A DNA stretch of 64,000 nt from Planoprotostelium fungivorum (taxonomy: Eukaryota; Evosea; Variosea; Cavosteliida; Cavosteliaceae). Location: the NCBI GenBank assembly GCA_003024175.1, contig MDYQ01000162.1:1-64000 (forward strand), given 5' to 3'. The notes below the pieces were generated by a model. That model was not told the origin of the DNA, ran no database searches, and saw nothing but the letters and a program-made list of their open reading frames with translations. Shown in pieces: positions 31,601 through 41,156 of the stretch (the first letter of the stretch is position 1; each line of letters begins with the position of its first letter). Position numbers and translations under genes: made by a program.

Positions 31601-33551
31601 GTCACACGATTCACCTTTCTCCTTCCCCTTCTAGACGATTCTTCGCACAATTGCATGCCTTCTGTGACGTTCTCTTCCATAAAGAGTCCTTCCAGTGTGG
31701 ACGTGTAGAAGACTTGTATGTCTGGGTCATTTCCGGGCCTGACTTCGAATCTTATCTTCTGCGATGCTCTCGCGAAGGTGCGCTCGACGAGGTCAGTGCC
31801 CACGTTCTGTCTACCTCTGGGTCAGTTTTGTTCTCCATCTACAACGGTGTAGATGCACCTGGTCTTGTCGTTCAACGTCTTGATTCGGGAGAATAATTTG
31901 ACGATCCTCTTGTAAGCTGGCCTCCTCGTCGGCTGCCTCCTCCAGCACCTGACGAGCAACTTTTCCGCGAAAGGTGGTGCGTAATCTGGAATTTCTAACA
32001 CCCTCTCTACTTTCTTCTGGCCGTGATACTCGAACTCTTGCTCTCTACAACGATCCAACGCTCGACTCTTCGTCAGACACTCCCACATCAGGACACCTGC
32101 GCCGCGTGAGGATTCTCACGGAAATTTCTCACCCACCAAAACTGTACACGTCCGATTTTTCCGTGAAATTTGAGTCAGCCTCCCAGGCTTTGAGACTATC
32201 AGACCTCCCTATTCCCCCGTAATCAAAATCTCCCAACTTGATCTGAGTCATCGTTCCATCCAATCGGACAGACTCCGGCGTCAGATCTATCAGATCTGTC
32301 ATTCTCCACGAGATCGTGGAGCATCTCACTCTTGTGGAGGAGCGGTGGGTCTCGCGTGTGGAGGTAGTTCATTCCCTGGGAGATACCGGACAAGATGTCG
32401 ATCATCTGCTCGCCCGTTATCCGTTGTAGAGGATTATCTAGAAAGTATCGCAGGCGCCAGACGTCTATAAAGGTGAGTTCACGTGATGATGAGACGATCA
32501 CGTCTCAACGATGATGTGATGGTGGTGAGAGAAGAACACACCTTCTGCACCGAAATCTTCCGTGATGAAACTGTTTGGAGAGATGGTGTATCCCATCATG
32601 AGGAGCAGATTGTGATGTCTGATCTCCCTGCCGCATCATCAACTCTACCTCCTCCATCTGATGTCACCTCAAATATCGATCCATTTCATCGATGAAAACT
32701 TGCGTCGAATCTTCTAGAACGTGTGACATGTCCGCAACGAGAACTGTCTGACTGAAAAAGATGCCCCTGTTACGCATTGAGATGAGATGGAAGACGATCA
32801 CGTGTCCATTACCTCCGCAGAGGTATGCCCTGTGAATTGAGAGGTGAACTAACGACTTTGACTTGATCGGGTTCGACTTGGAAGTGGGGCTCTGGGTATA
32901 GATCGGCTGGAGAAACAGAGGACGCATCTTCCTCTGATCCTGTGTCCGATGATGTCAATCCGCACGAATCGATGGCTGATCTTCGCTCAGCATCACTTTT
33001 TCTTCCACGTCTGTATCTCATCACCTCCCGAGCTGCTGTTCAGACTACTCCATGTTGGACTGAGGAACTGTTTCGAGATTCTGGGAGAGAGACCGAGTGG
33101 CTGATCTGGTTCTTCTTCTGTATATTCGAAGAAGTCGGCCTGTCGTGGTGAGTCGCATGTTGAAATGTTACAATCTGCAGCTCACGGGATCTAATTCTTC
33201 ATCGCTGCTGCCAGAATTATCGAACGAGACACGATCTCCCTGATCGATTCCGCCCGGAGAAGCATCGAACGTGTAACAGTCGATGAACTGACATTATGAT
33301 ATCAATCCAAATTGATGCATCATGCATAGACAGTCCTCACCTCAATCTTAACTTGTGGAATGTTCTTGGTGGGTGCTGGCCATCCTGTAGATGATGTTGA
33401 AGACAACCCCAGCAGATTCGGCAGCTCTTCCGACGAGGAATGGTTGATTGGCGTCTCAGCCCTCAACCATCTCCCCCCTGCTGACATCATCTTTGCTTCC
33501 CCCGCTGCGGCTGTGGCCTTTCGGTTGCTCAGATTTCGTGGTAGATCTCAT
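30783..33551 (-). CDS. pseudokinase with C-terminal ABM-like (ferredoxin-fold) domain
   Basis: A kinase-like protein that has probably lost catalysis. It starts MRSTTKSEQPKGHSRSGGSK in a long serine-rich, acidic N-terminal region. The kinase N-lobe reads GIFFSQTVLVADMSHVLEDS and REIRHHNLLLMMGYTISPNS; the VAVK-type lysine is missing. The C-lobe has ISQGMNYLHTRDPPLLHKN, where HRD is HKN, then LTPESVRLD (catalytic-loop Asn is Ser), IKLGDFDYGG (DFD in place of DFG) and EKSDVYSFGG. The exons continue in frame to SYVVRDIYGLNCLAPTD, then LEIITGDEHIIRSQLK and SPMLRTIPGYCGSVCIYDTE. This resembles the dimeric alpha/beta barrel of antibiotic-biosynthesis-monooxygenase proteins. It stops at 30783. A second gene starting near 31800 is a weaker alternative to the fusion. 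Confidence 0.62.
31561..31600. repeat. (CAT)n trinucleotide microsatellite
   Basis: An uninterrupted run of thirteen CAT units plus one base in an intron of the pseudokinase gene. It is probably variable in length between strains. Confidence 0.95.
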
Positions 33552-33614
33552 TGTGACCTTAGCTTCAGGTGCTCCAATTCTCCATGGTTGAGTAGAAGTG
33601 CCGTGGGGCATTGA

Positions 33615-34466
33615 TAGAGGTCCAGTGGAGCTGAGAGAACAGTACAGAGGGCCGAGCGCCCAGATCTTTTAATCAATAGATAGACCATTGATGATGGACG
33701 GGGTGAGATGAGAGAGCGTAAGAAGGGTGCGAAATTGATATGGAATACGTTTTATTCAGGTGAATCATCATGTTGTGTTTCAGCATCGTGTGAACTCGTG
33801 TTTTAGCTGAGGTGATTGAAGGTCGCTTATCGTGGCATATTATAGGTCGGGATTGTGCATTGTGCTCCTTCTCGTGAAATGGTTGAATGGATGCGTGGCG
33901 CATTACATCATAACGTGAGAGTGTTTGTTGTGAGGTGATGAGAGGTCACCTGAACCTTGTCGCTGTCCATCTCGATGCTGAACTGTCCTCAACCTCACGA
34001 TGATTACGTCACCACATCCAAAAGTCCTGAATCGGCTGACCTACCTCTTCTCTCCTCGTGACGCACTGCTGATCTCAACACCACCTTCCATTGTCGCCCG
34101 ATCAGCCCGATCTCTTCCCTCCCCTGTGACCTACCCCATCGTCTCTCTCACCTCTTCTCTCTCCTTCAGGTCTCATCGTCAGAGTGCCCTGTTCGATTGT
34201 GATGGACTTCCACGATGATCACGTGGCTGACGTTCTTGAAGTTTCATAGGACAACGGATTCGCTCACCTCTTTCTTCAGACTTCACAAATTTCTCGTCCT
34301 GACGTCACGATATGGTTGTCGACATTCGAATTCGTAACAGCAATTTTGGTACATTTATGTCTACATTGCTCGTTCAGAACAAAAGTAGGTGTATCACAAC
34401 CGTCTGCGTCATCGGCATTCCTTCGTGGACACACACAGACAACACACGCACGTCTATACTACAAAC
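33615..34466. other. intergenic region upstream of the sedolisin gene
   Basis: About 850 bp without a supported gene. Short open frames on both strands lack domains and splice continuity. It should contain the promoter of the highly codon-biased sedolisin gene. No TATA box near 34400-34440 stands out. Confidence 0.4.
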
Positions 34467-36170
34467 ATGAGGGCCACTCTGCTCGCTCTCACCATCTTCG
34501 CATGTGCTGCCGCCGTCACATTCAACGCACCCCAGCGTCACCACTGTGCATTCCAGAGCTCTGACGACTGTCGCTCTCCTTGGACTCGCACCAACAGAGC
34601 CAGACCTAGTGATATGCACAAGGTCGTCGTCTCCATCAAGCACAAGGAGAATGCTGCTGCCGATTGTGATTCCCTGATCTACCAACTCGCTGAGCCCAAC
34701 TCCACCATGTACGGAAAGTACTTGACCATGGAGGAGGTCAACCACAGATTCAGATCATACGAGAACCTCAACGCCGCCCAGAGCTGGTTGGAGAGACAAG
34801 GTTTCGAGACCGTCACCAAGGGATTCTGGATCGAGATCGAGGCACCTATTTCTCAATTAGAAGAGGTCTTTGACGCCGAATTCCACCACTTCACCACCCA
34901 GGGCAAGTTCATCACGAGAACCAAGAAGTACACCATCCCCGAGGAAGTCGAGGCTCACATTGACTTCATCTCCAACACCGTTGTATTCCCCCCCGTCAAC
35001 GCTCACATCTACGCACCCCTCGACGCCGCCGCTGCCACCGGCACCGTGACTCCATCCGTAATCAACAAGGTCTACAATGTCAAGTCGAACAAGGGAGCTA
35101 CCAAGGGAACCCAGGCCCTCTTCGAGGCCCTCGGCCAGCAGTTCTCCCCCGACGATCTCGCCACCTTCCAGTCCACATACAACCTCCCCAAGCAGCCCGT
35201 TGCCAAGATCGTCGGCACCAACGATGGCAGCCAGTGCTCATACAACCCCAACGCTTGTGTCGAGGCCAACTTGGACGTCCAGTACCTCATGGCCGTCTCT
35301 CAAGGAGCTCCCACTTGGTTCTGGTCCATCGATCAGAGCGCTCAAGATCCCTTCTACGCATGGGTCCAGGCTCTCGGTAACACACAGAACCCCCCTCTCG
35401 TTCACTCCATCTCTTACGGATCCATCGCCACCGAAGACGATCAGAACGACATGAAGTCTTTCAACACCGAGCTCTGCACTCTTGGAACTCGTGGAGTCAC
35501 CGTCTCCGTCTCATCTGGAGATGATGGAGTCGCCAACTTTGAGGCCAGAAGCGACCCATCTGCCTGTGGATTCAACCCCTCTTTCCCCGCCACTTCTCCT
35601 TACGTCGTCGCCGTCGGAGCCACTCAGGGACCCGAGTCTGGTCAACCCGAAGTCGCATGTTCGTCTGCCACCGGTGGCATCATCACCACTGGAGGTGGTT
35701 TCTCTGTCACCTTCGACGTCCCCTCTTACCAGTCTGCCGTCGTCTCCAACTATTTGAAGAACGGCCCCAACCTTCCCCCCTCTTCTCAGTTCAACGGAAA
35801 GGGTAGAGGATACCCCGACATTGCTCTCCTCGGTTTCAACTACGAGGTCGTCATCGCTGGACAGCAGTATGGAGTCTCCGGTACTTCTGCTTCTTCTCCC
35901 GTTTGGGCCGGATTCCTCTCTCTCATCAATGCGAGAAGATTAGAGGCTGGCAAGCCCGCCCTCGGTTTCGTCAACCCTGCCCTCTACAAGTTGGCCTCCA
36001 CCAAGGGAATCTTCAACGATATCACTACCGGAGAGAACAACTGCTGCGCTGGACAGGGAAGCCCAGTGTGCTGCACTTATGGTTTCACTGCCTCCACTGG
36101 ATGGGATCCTCTTACTGGTCTCGGATCCGTCAACTTCAACGCACTCTCTGCCGCCCTTCTCAAGGCTTAA
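34467..36170 (+). CDS. sedolisin (S53) secreted acid serine peptidase
   Basis: A pepstatin-insensitive acid peptidase of the tripeptidyl-peptidase I/physarolisin family, likely lysosomal or secreted. ATG 34467 starts the signal peptide MRATLLALTIFACAAAVTF; the frame is open 26 codons further up, but that stretch lacks a signal peptide. A prodomain follows (MHKVVVSIKHKE, STMYGKYLTMEEVNHRF, ending near ITRTKKYTIPEEV). In the catalytic domain the Glu/Asp pair is in ACVEANLDVQYLMAVSQG, the oxyanion region in SVSSGDDGV, and the nucleophile in YGVSGTSASSPVWAGFLSL. The C-terminal calcium site is FNDITTGENNC ... GWDPLTGLGSVNF. At 567 residues it has the family's usual length. It is intronless and uses C-ending codons strongly, which suggests high expression. 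Confidence 0.93.
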   Translation: MRATLLALTIFACAAAVTFNAPQRHHCAFQSSDDCRSPWTRTNRARPSDMHKVVVSIKHKENAAADCDSLIYQLAEPNSTMYGKYLTMEEVNHRFRSYENLNAAQSWLERQGFETVTKGFWIEIEAPISQLEEVFDAEFHHFTTQGKFITRTKKYTIPEEVEAHIDFISNTVVFPPVNAHIYAPLDAAAATGTVTPSVINKVYNVKSNKGATKGTQALFEALGQQFSPDDLATFQSTYNLPKQPVAKIVGTNDGSQCSYNPNACVEANLDVQYLMAVSQGAPTWFWSIDQSAQDPFYAWVQALGNTQNPPLVHSISYGSIATEDDQNDMKSFNTELCTLGTRGVTVSVSSGDDGVANFEARSDPSACGFNPSFPATSPYVVAVGATQGPESGQPEVACSSATGGIITTGGGFSVTFDVPSYQSAVVSNYLKNGPNLPPSSQFNGKGRGYPDIALLGFNYEVVIAGQQYGVSGTSASSPVWAGFLSLINARRLEAGKPALGFVNPALYKLASTKGIFNDITTGENNCCAGQGSPVCCTYGFTASTGWDPLTGLGSVNFNALSAALLKA

Positions 36171-36405
36171 GAGAAATGTTGCTATAAATATGATTGTTTT
36201 ACTGTTTCCTTCGTATGTTTTTGTTCATCATCGGATGTTTATTGAACAACATCTTGTATGCACGTTGACGCCACACATGATGTCTAATGTCTCTCATTAT
36301 CACTTCACATGATGTATAATGTCTCTCATTATCACATCCCATGGGATGTCTGATGATGAACAGTAAGAGAAGGGTTTCAATAGACTTTTATTACAAGCTC
36401 ATCGA
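36171..36405. other. 3' intergenic region with short direct repeats
   Basis: A repeated phrase, taatgtctctcattatcac, occurs near 36284 and 36313 between the 3' ends of two convergent genes. No gene is visible. Confidence 0.5.
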
Positions 36406-38102
36406 TTACAGAGCGGAGCAGATGATCGTAACGTTGTCCCTGCACTCGCTGCTTCCCAAGGCCGTGTTCATCAGCTTACGGACCATGTCGGACGTGTTGC
36501 TCATCCCGTTCACCATCTCTGCCGCCTTCTCGAACGTCATCACATCCCACAGCTGATGCACGTCAGTTCTCTTCTCTGAGACGACAGATCTCATGCAAGT
36601 GACGTGATGATGTAGAACACGATGATGGTGAAGAACATGATGATGATCTCACCCCATCAGAAGCGAGGATGAGAGTGTCTCCTGGTGAGATTGGAACTAC
36701 GGGGCTGATGAACGGATCTGCGATGACTCCCGTCTTCTCTCCTGGTTTCTTCATGCAGTGATCTCCCAACACTCTACAGATGGCAAGACCTGTCTCAACG
36801 TCATCATGATGATCACATGTCTTTAGAACATGATGATGATGATGTCGATGGTGATGATGACACTCGATGTGATATCTCACCGTGGAGTCTCGATTGGTTG
36901 TCTGATATCTCGATTCCCATGTCTCTCAGTCTCTTCAATTCCTGCGGATTATCTTTCATCTTGTGATCGAACGTTAACTCGATGGCCTTGCCCTCTCGAC
37001 TGTCCCAAACTCATCAGATGAAATTGGGACTCCCCCTCTCACCATAATATCGCAGAAGAGTCTCCCACGTTGGCAGCCTGGACATATCTCTGACCCTCAT
37101 GAGTCCAGAAGAAGACGACTGTAGCTGTTGTCCCCTCGAATTGGTAGGTAGACAGCTCCTCGTCTACTTCTAAGAAGGTCTGCTGGAAGATGTCGTTCAA
37201 TTCGTAGGGTCTCTTCAGTGAATCGAGTTTCTTGTGAAATTTCTAAAGAGGGTGAGGACGTGAGGGTGATGGCTCGTTGTAGATGGATGCTATTTTTAGA
37301 TCTCATTACCTCGGGGAGTAAGCGTCTGGCAGCCTCGGCGGCGTTTCGATCGGCGTGACCGTCGCAGACGGAGAAGAAAGCTTGATCTCCCTCCTCGTAA
37401 AAGGGACACATCGTGACGTATTCGTCCTGAAATTTCGTCGGCTTTCCATCACCGTACGTACGTACCTCGTTCTGAAACTGCATCTTACGCTTCCCATCTA
37501 CAATGAATTCCTTCTTCTCCTTCTTCGCCCTCTTCAGGCCCCCTGGGTCGGTCAATACGTAACTCGAATTTTCATTGGATTCTCACCGGGATTCAATTCC
37601 GTCTTGACTGCGTATTCCACTACGACTCCATTGGTGATCATTGTAGATAGAGACCTCTCCTCTACAACGGAGCTTGAAGGTGAAGCCGGCCCACCGAAGA
37701 AATTCGTGATGTTGATCCTCCTCGAATTGATTGTTCCGTATTTATCCGGCTCACTCTCTGTCGGAGGTCACGTGACATCGAGGACGTACGGTACGTACCG
37801 AGGTCGAGTGAGGTGGTGTTCGTCTCTAGAGATTTGAGTAGGGCGTCGGCGTCGACGTTGTTGAGTCCAAAATTGGCGGGAAGTTTGTCTTTGTCTTGCG
37901 CGGCCACCACTTCCCTCTTCTCGATCGGCGCCGACTGTTTCCTTCAGCTCCCATACGGAGAATAAAATGAAATAAAATCGAATAAAACGAATCGAACGGA
38001 ACCCACATCGAGGAGTCGGACGTTCTTTCCTGCTTTCCTTCCCAGTGTAATTGCACCGTTGTTGCCCGTCTTACTGAACATCTTACTCAGATCTTCGTCC
38101 TC
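36406..38102 (-). CDS. PP2C-type protein phosphatase
   Basis: A metal-dependent Ser/Thr phosphatase. The start MEDEDLSKMFSKTGNNGAIT leads through an intron to REVVAAQDKDKLPANFGLNN. The segment FGLNNVDADALLKSLETNTT and the beta-rich part are joined by short introns. Core motifs are FQDEYVTMCPFYEEGDQAFF, then FSVCDGHADRNAAEAAR (metal-binding DGH), RVLGDHCMKKPGEKTGVIAD, PISPGDTLILASDG spliced to LWDVMTFEKAAEMVNG, and the end SSECRDNVTIICSAL with the last metal-binding DN. The third residue after DGH is Ala-Asp rather than Gly-Gly. The 5' exons between 37560 and 37800 are approximate. Confidence 0.82.
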
Positions 38103-38220
38103 CATTTTGCCCTGATGATGTCATCATCGTTCGACGAAAATTTCTCGCCACCTTGTTTCCTCTCAGGCTGACGAAACGAGACGTTGATTTGGGTGAGCTA
38201 CCGGCAGAGCCTGAAGACAG

Positions 38221-39127
38221 TCAGTCGATGATGCCGAAGATGATCTCACTGCCGTGTGTCTTCATCGTGCCGAAAGGTGAAGAGTGCTGCGAGCTCTTTG
38301 AGAGTCTCTTCTCTGTCGGTTCTACCTGTAGACAGCCGTTCAGTCGCATGCGATGTGATGATGATGGAAGATGGATGAGCTCACATCGGGTGATGTGGGT
38401 GTGGAATGAGCCTCGGGAGAGACAACGTTAGAGGCAGGTGCACTGTTTGACTTCTTTCCAATCCTCTTTGTTCGTGTGAAAAAGTCCATGAGGGGCTTGC
38501 GAAGAGAGAAACCTCCCTGTCCACGGTCACATGGGATGTCACGCGATGAGAGGTCCGCGGAGATGATTGTGATGGACGTCACCTTCTCCTTCTTTGGATC
38601 GTCTTTGGGGGAGTTGAGATTGGAGCTGGAGGTAGATGTTACGTTTGAAAAGGTCTTCCTCTCTCTCTGTGTGATGACCTGTGGAAGATTGGATAATGGA
38701 CCAAGATCCGATGTAGGTGATATGATATGATATGGAAAGAAGAATAGAGGAGTACGACGATCACCTCTTCTGCATTGGGTGATTTGGCGGCGATTTGTGA
38801 GTTCACGGTCTGGAGGCTTGTCTCTAATTGACCAATCTTCTTTGACCCTCTATCATCTAATTTGGCTTCTATAATTTTTCTCTCGAGACGATCCTTCTCT
38901 GCAACAAGCGCCGGAAGATCATACGATTCATACTCGTCTTGTGCCCGATTCGTTCTCAGTGAGAGAAATTGTGTCTTCATGGCCTCCATCACCCTGCCTC
39001 CTATCCAGACGTCAACATCTCTAAATGTCTATAACAACATGGATATCATAACGACCATTTTCTCACCTTTTCGCTCCGGACGAGGTTGCCGTGCAGGTGC
39101 CGCCGGTCGAGCCGGGCCATCCTCCAT
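38221..39127 (-). CDS. coiled-coil protein with basic, serine-rich tail
   Basis: No family assigned. It starts MEDGPARPAAPARQPRPERK, a proline-rich N-terminus, spliced to DVDVWIGGRVMEAMKTQFLS. A coiled coil of about 60 residues follows (LPALVAEKDRLERKIIEAKL, KKIGQLETSLQTVNSQIAAK), somewhat like a Rho-binding HR1 hairpin. Next are TQRERKTFSNVTSTSSSNLN, GGFSLRKPLMDFFTRTKRIG and a final exon VEPTEKRLSKSSQHSSPFGT ending at 38221. Frame is kept over four short introns. The arrangement suggests an adaptor or scaffold; this is inference only. The PP2C gene start lies about 120 bp downstream on the same strand. Confidence 0.58.
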
Positions 39128-39798
39128 GGCAATGTATAGTGCAAGGTTTCAGATGTTTAGAACGTATGCGACCTCCCTGCTGTAGACGATGCAACGTTTC
39201 ACGCCGATTCCTTCACTTCAGGATCACGAATAAGAGACAACTGTCGGCTCTGCTGTGGGTGTGCGTGTGTTTGATGCGGAGTTTCTTTTTCATCTGGATA
39301 GAATATATTTTCCACTCTCAGGTTCTCTTCTCATCCACTATCTGCCCTCCTAAGTGGTAGATTGATCCTTCGTTTGGACACCAGCCCCCAGCATGGTAAG
39401 ACATCGAGTGACATGCATGTTGCTCGAGCGTGACATCGCAGAGACGATATGCTCTCCGTCCTCTGGACACGAAAGTGTTGAATCGAATAGTACTCGGATA
39501 AAACATCCTAAAGATCTAAATTACAACGATCGTAGCTGTGTTGACCGATCAACATGAGAAGGACCTTAGACTGTGTAGGATCGTAGTTGACGCTATCAAA
39601 GCACTGAGACATCAACCTCCCAAGACATGGATTCCACTCCTTCTAAAGAAGTCTTACATCGTTACATCCATCTTCTCAACCACAGGTACAATTCAACGTT
39701 CGTCTATTTATTTGCAAGTCCACCACGATGTGTCCCCCTCTGGCCGTGATTCGATCACACAACCCAGACTCATTCAACCGTCTCAAACTGTAGAACTT
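39128..39798. other. intergenic region, no gene recognised
   Basis: A plus-strand open frame at 39538-39846 has no domain and no codon pattern like nearby genes. It probably holds the promoter of the coiled-coil gene on the minus strand. Confidence 0.35.
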
Positions 39799-40443
39799 CT
39801 CATCGCCCAAGCCAGGTTCTTACACCTGGCCTATAGGGTCATGTGAGACTCTTCCAGCTGATTCAGAAGCTTCGCCTGGGGATACACTTCCACCTCAGCT
39901 GTACCACAAGGATCCACAGACATCTTTCATTCTGCTTCTCCTTGTCTTTTCATCTTCTGTCGCTGCTGGGCTCAGCCCCGACGAGTGCATTGACGTCCGA
40001 CGTGGTTGTGACTGAGGCTTCTTCGTTCTTCTTTTCGTGCCGATGTCGATGTTCATTGGTTCTTCTTTCGTTTCGATCTGGAAGGTGATCAGATCACGTA
40101 ATGAAATGGAAGAGAGATCACGTGTTATTCGATCGTCTGTTGATCATGGAAAGCATCTCGTGAGAACCCACGCTCGCACGACTTCCCCACACCTGGAGAG
40201 CTCTCATCGCCCAAGCGAGGTTCTTATACCTCGCCTATAGGGTCATGTGAGAGATCCAGAGTGTGACTCAGAAGGCTCGCGTGGGGATACAAATCCACCT
40301 CGGCTGTACCGCAAGGATTCACAGACATCTTTCATTCTGCTTCTCCTTGTCTTTTCATCTTCAGTCGTTGCTGAGCCCGTCCTCGACGAGTGCATTGACG
40401 TCCAACGTGGTTGTGACTGAGGGCTCATTGTTCTTGTTTTCGT
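39799..40443. repeat. 240-bp direct duplication, two copies 404 bp apart
   Basis: Copy 1 is 39799-40038 and copy 2 is 40203-40443. Shared words include ctcatcgcccaagc, cctatagggtcatgtgaga, catctttcattctgcttctc and acgtggttgtgactgag. The copies differ at scattered bases and small indels and are separated by about 165 bp of unrelated sequence. What the unit encodes, if anything, is unknown. Confidence 0.85.
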
Positions 40444-40656
40444 ATGGGGTCTGATCATCTGATCGTAACTCAGATTTCGGCTTTTCGCGTCTATCCTCCT
40501 TACCAAAGATGGAAGACTGGTGGGGAGGTTCTTTGATTCAAGAAAGAATTGATCTCTCTCCTTCCATTGCAATTCTTGCGTCTGAGGAAAAATGAGATGG
40601 GGTTGCCAAATGTGTAATTTCTTCCAGTTTTCTGGTTTCACTCCAATGCGACCCAT
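40243..40656 (-). CDS. hypothetical open reading frame overlapping the duplicated segment
   Basis: A 137-codon frame starting MGRIGVKPENWKKLHIWQPH, then LIFPQTQELQWKERDQFFLE and a serine/arginine-rich end. No domain recognised. The second half falls in the 240-bp repeat, whose other copy does not keep the frame, so only the first half (40656-40450) looks at all protein-like. Confidence 0.25.
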   Translation of the reverse strand: MGRIGVKPENWKKLHIWQPHLIFPQTQELQWKERDQFFLESKNLPTSLPSLVRRIDAKSRNLSYDQMIRPHTKTRTMSPQSQPRWTSMHSSRTGSATTEDEKTRRSRMKDVCESLRYSRGGFVSPREPSESHSGSLT

Positions 40657-41156
40657 GTTCTACAACGAGAACGGTTACGCCTCACACAGATGGCCATCTA
40701 TGAGCTCTGTCATCTCAGAGATTGGCCTCCTACAGGCGAATCTGTAATCTCAAGAATGAATGGCTGCATCTTACACTTCGACGATGATCACTGTACTATA
40801 GCATCTATAACTCGAAGGGTAGGACGTCTCATCATATATATAGACTGTCCAATTACGGTCTCGATTTGAAGAACTCATCTGGCTTCGTGTGGCTGCCAGC
40901 TCGGGGGAATTCTGCGACCGGACTACAACTGAAAGCTGAACCGATCAGCTGTCATCCTCTAACGGCCCACCCTGCAGGGACGGCTGAACAGAAGGTAATG
41001 CATTCCATTCATATCTCGATCCCTCTCAACATATCTTCTATGCGGGACATCATCCCCTTCGATTGTCTCATTTATGGTAGTCTTCGGCTCTCCCAACTAT
41101 ACGATAAGTGTAGGTTGTCTCATCGATATAGACGTTGACATCTCGACATCTGCAAG
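40657..41156. other. intergenic region
   Basis: No gene is supported. It precedes the p101-like gene and should contain its promoter. Confidence 0.4.

Noticed and set aside
34389-34466. Upstream start for the sedolisin
   Set aside because: The extra 26 residues are histidine- and arginine-rich and would bury the signal peptide that begins at 34467.
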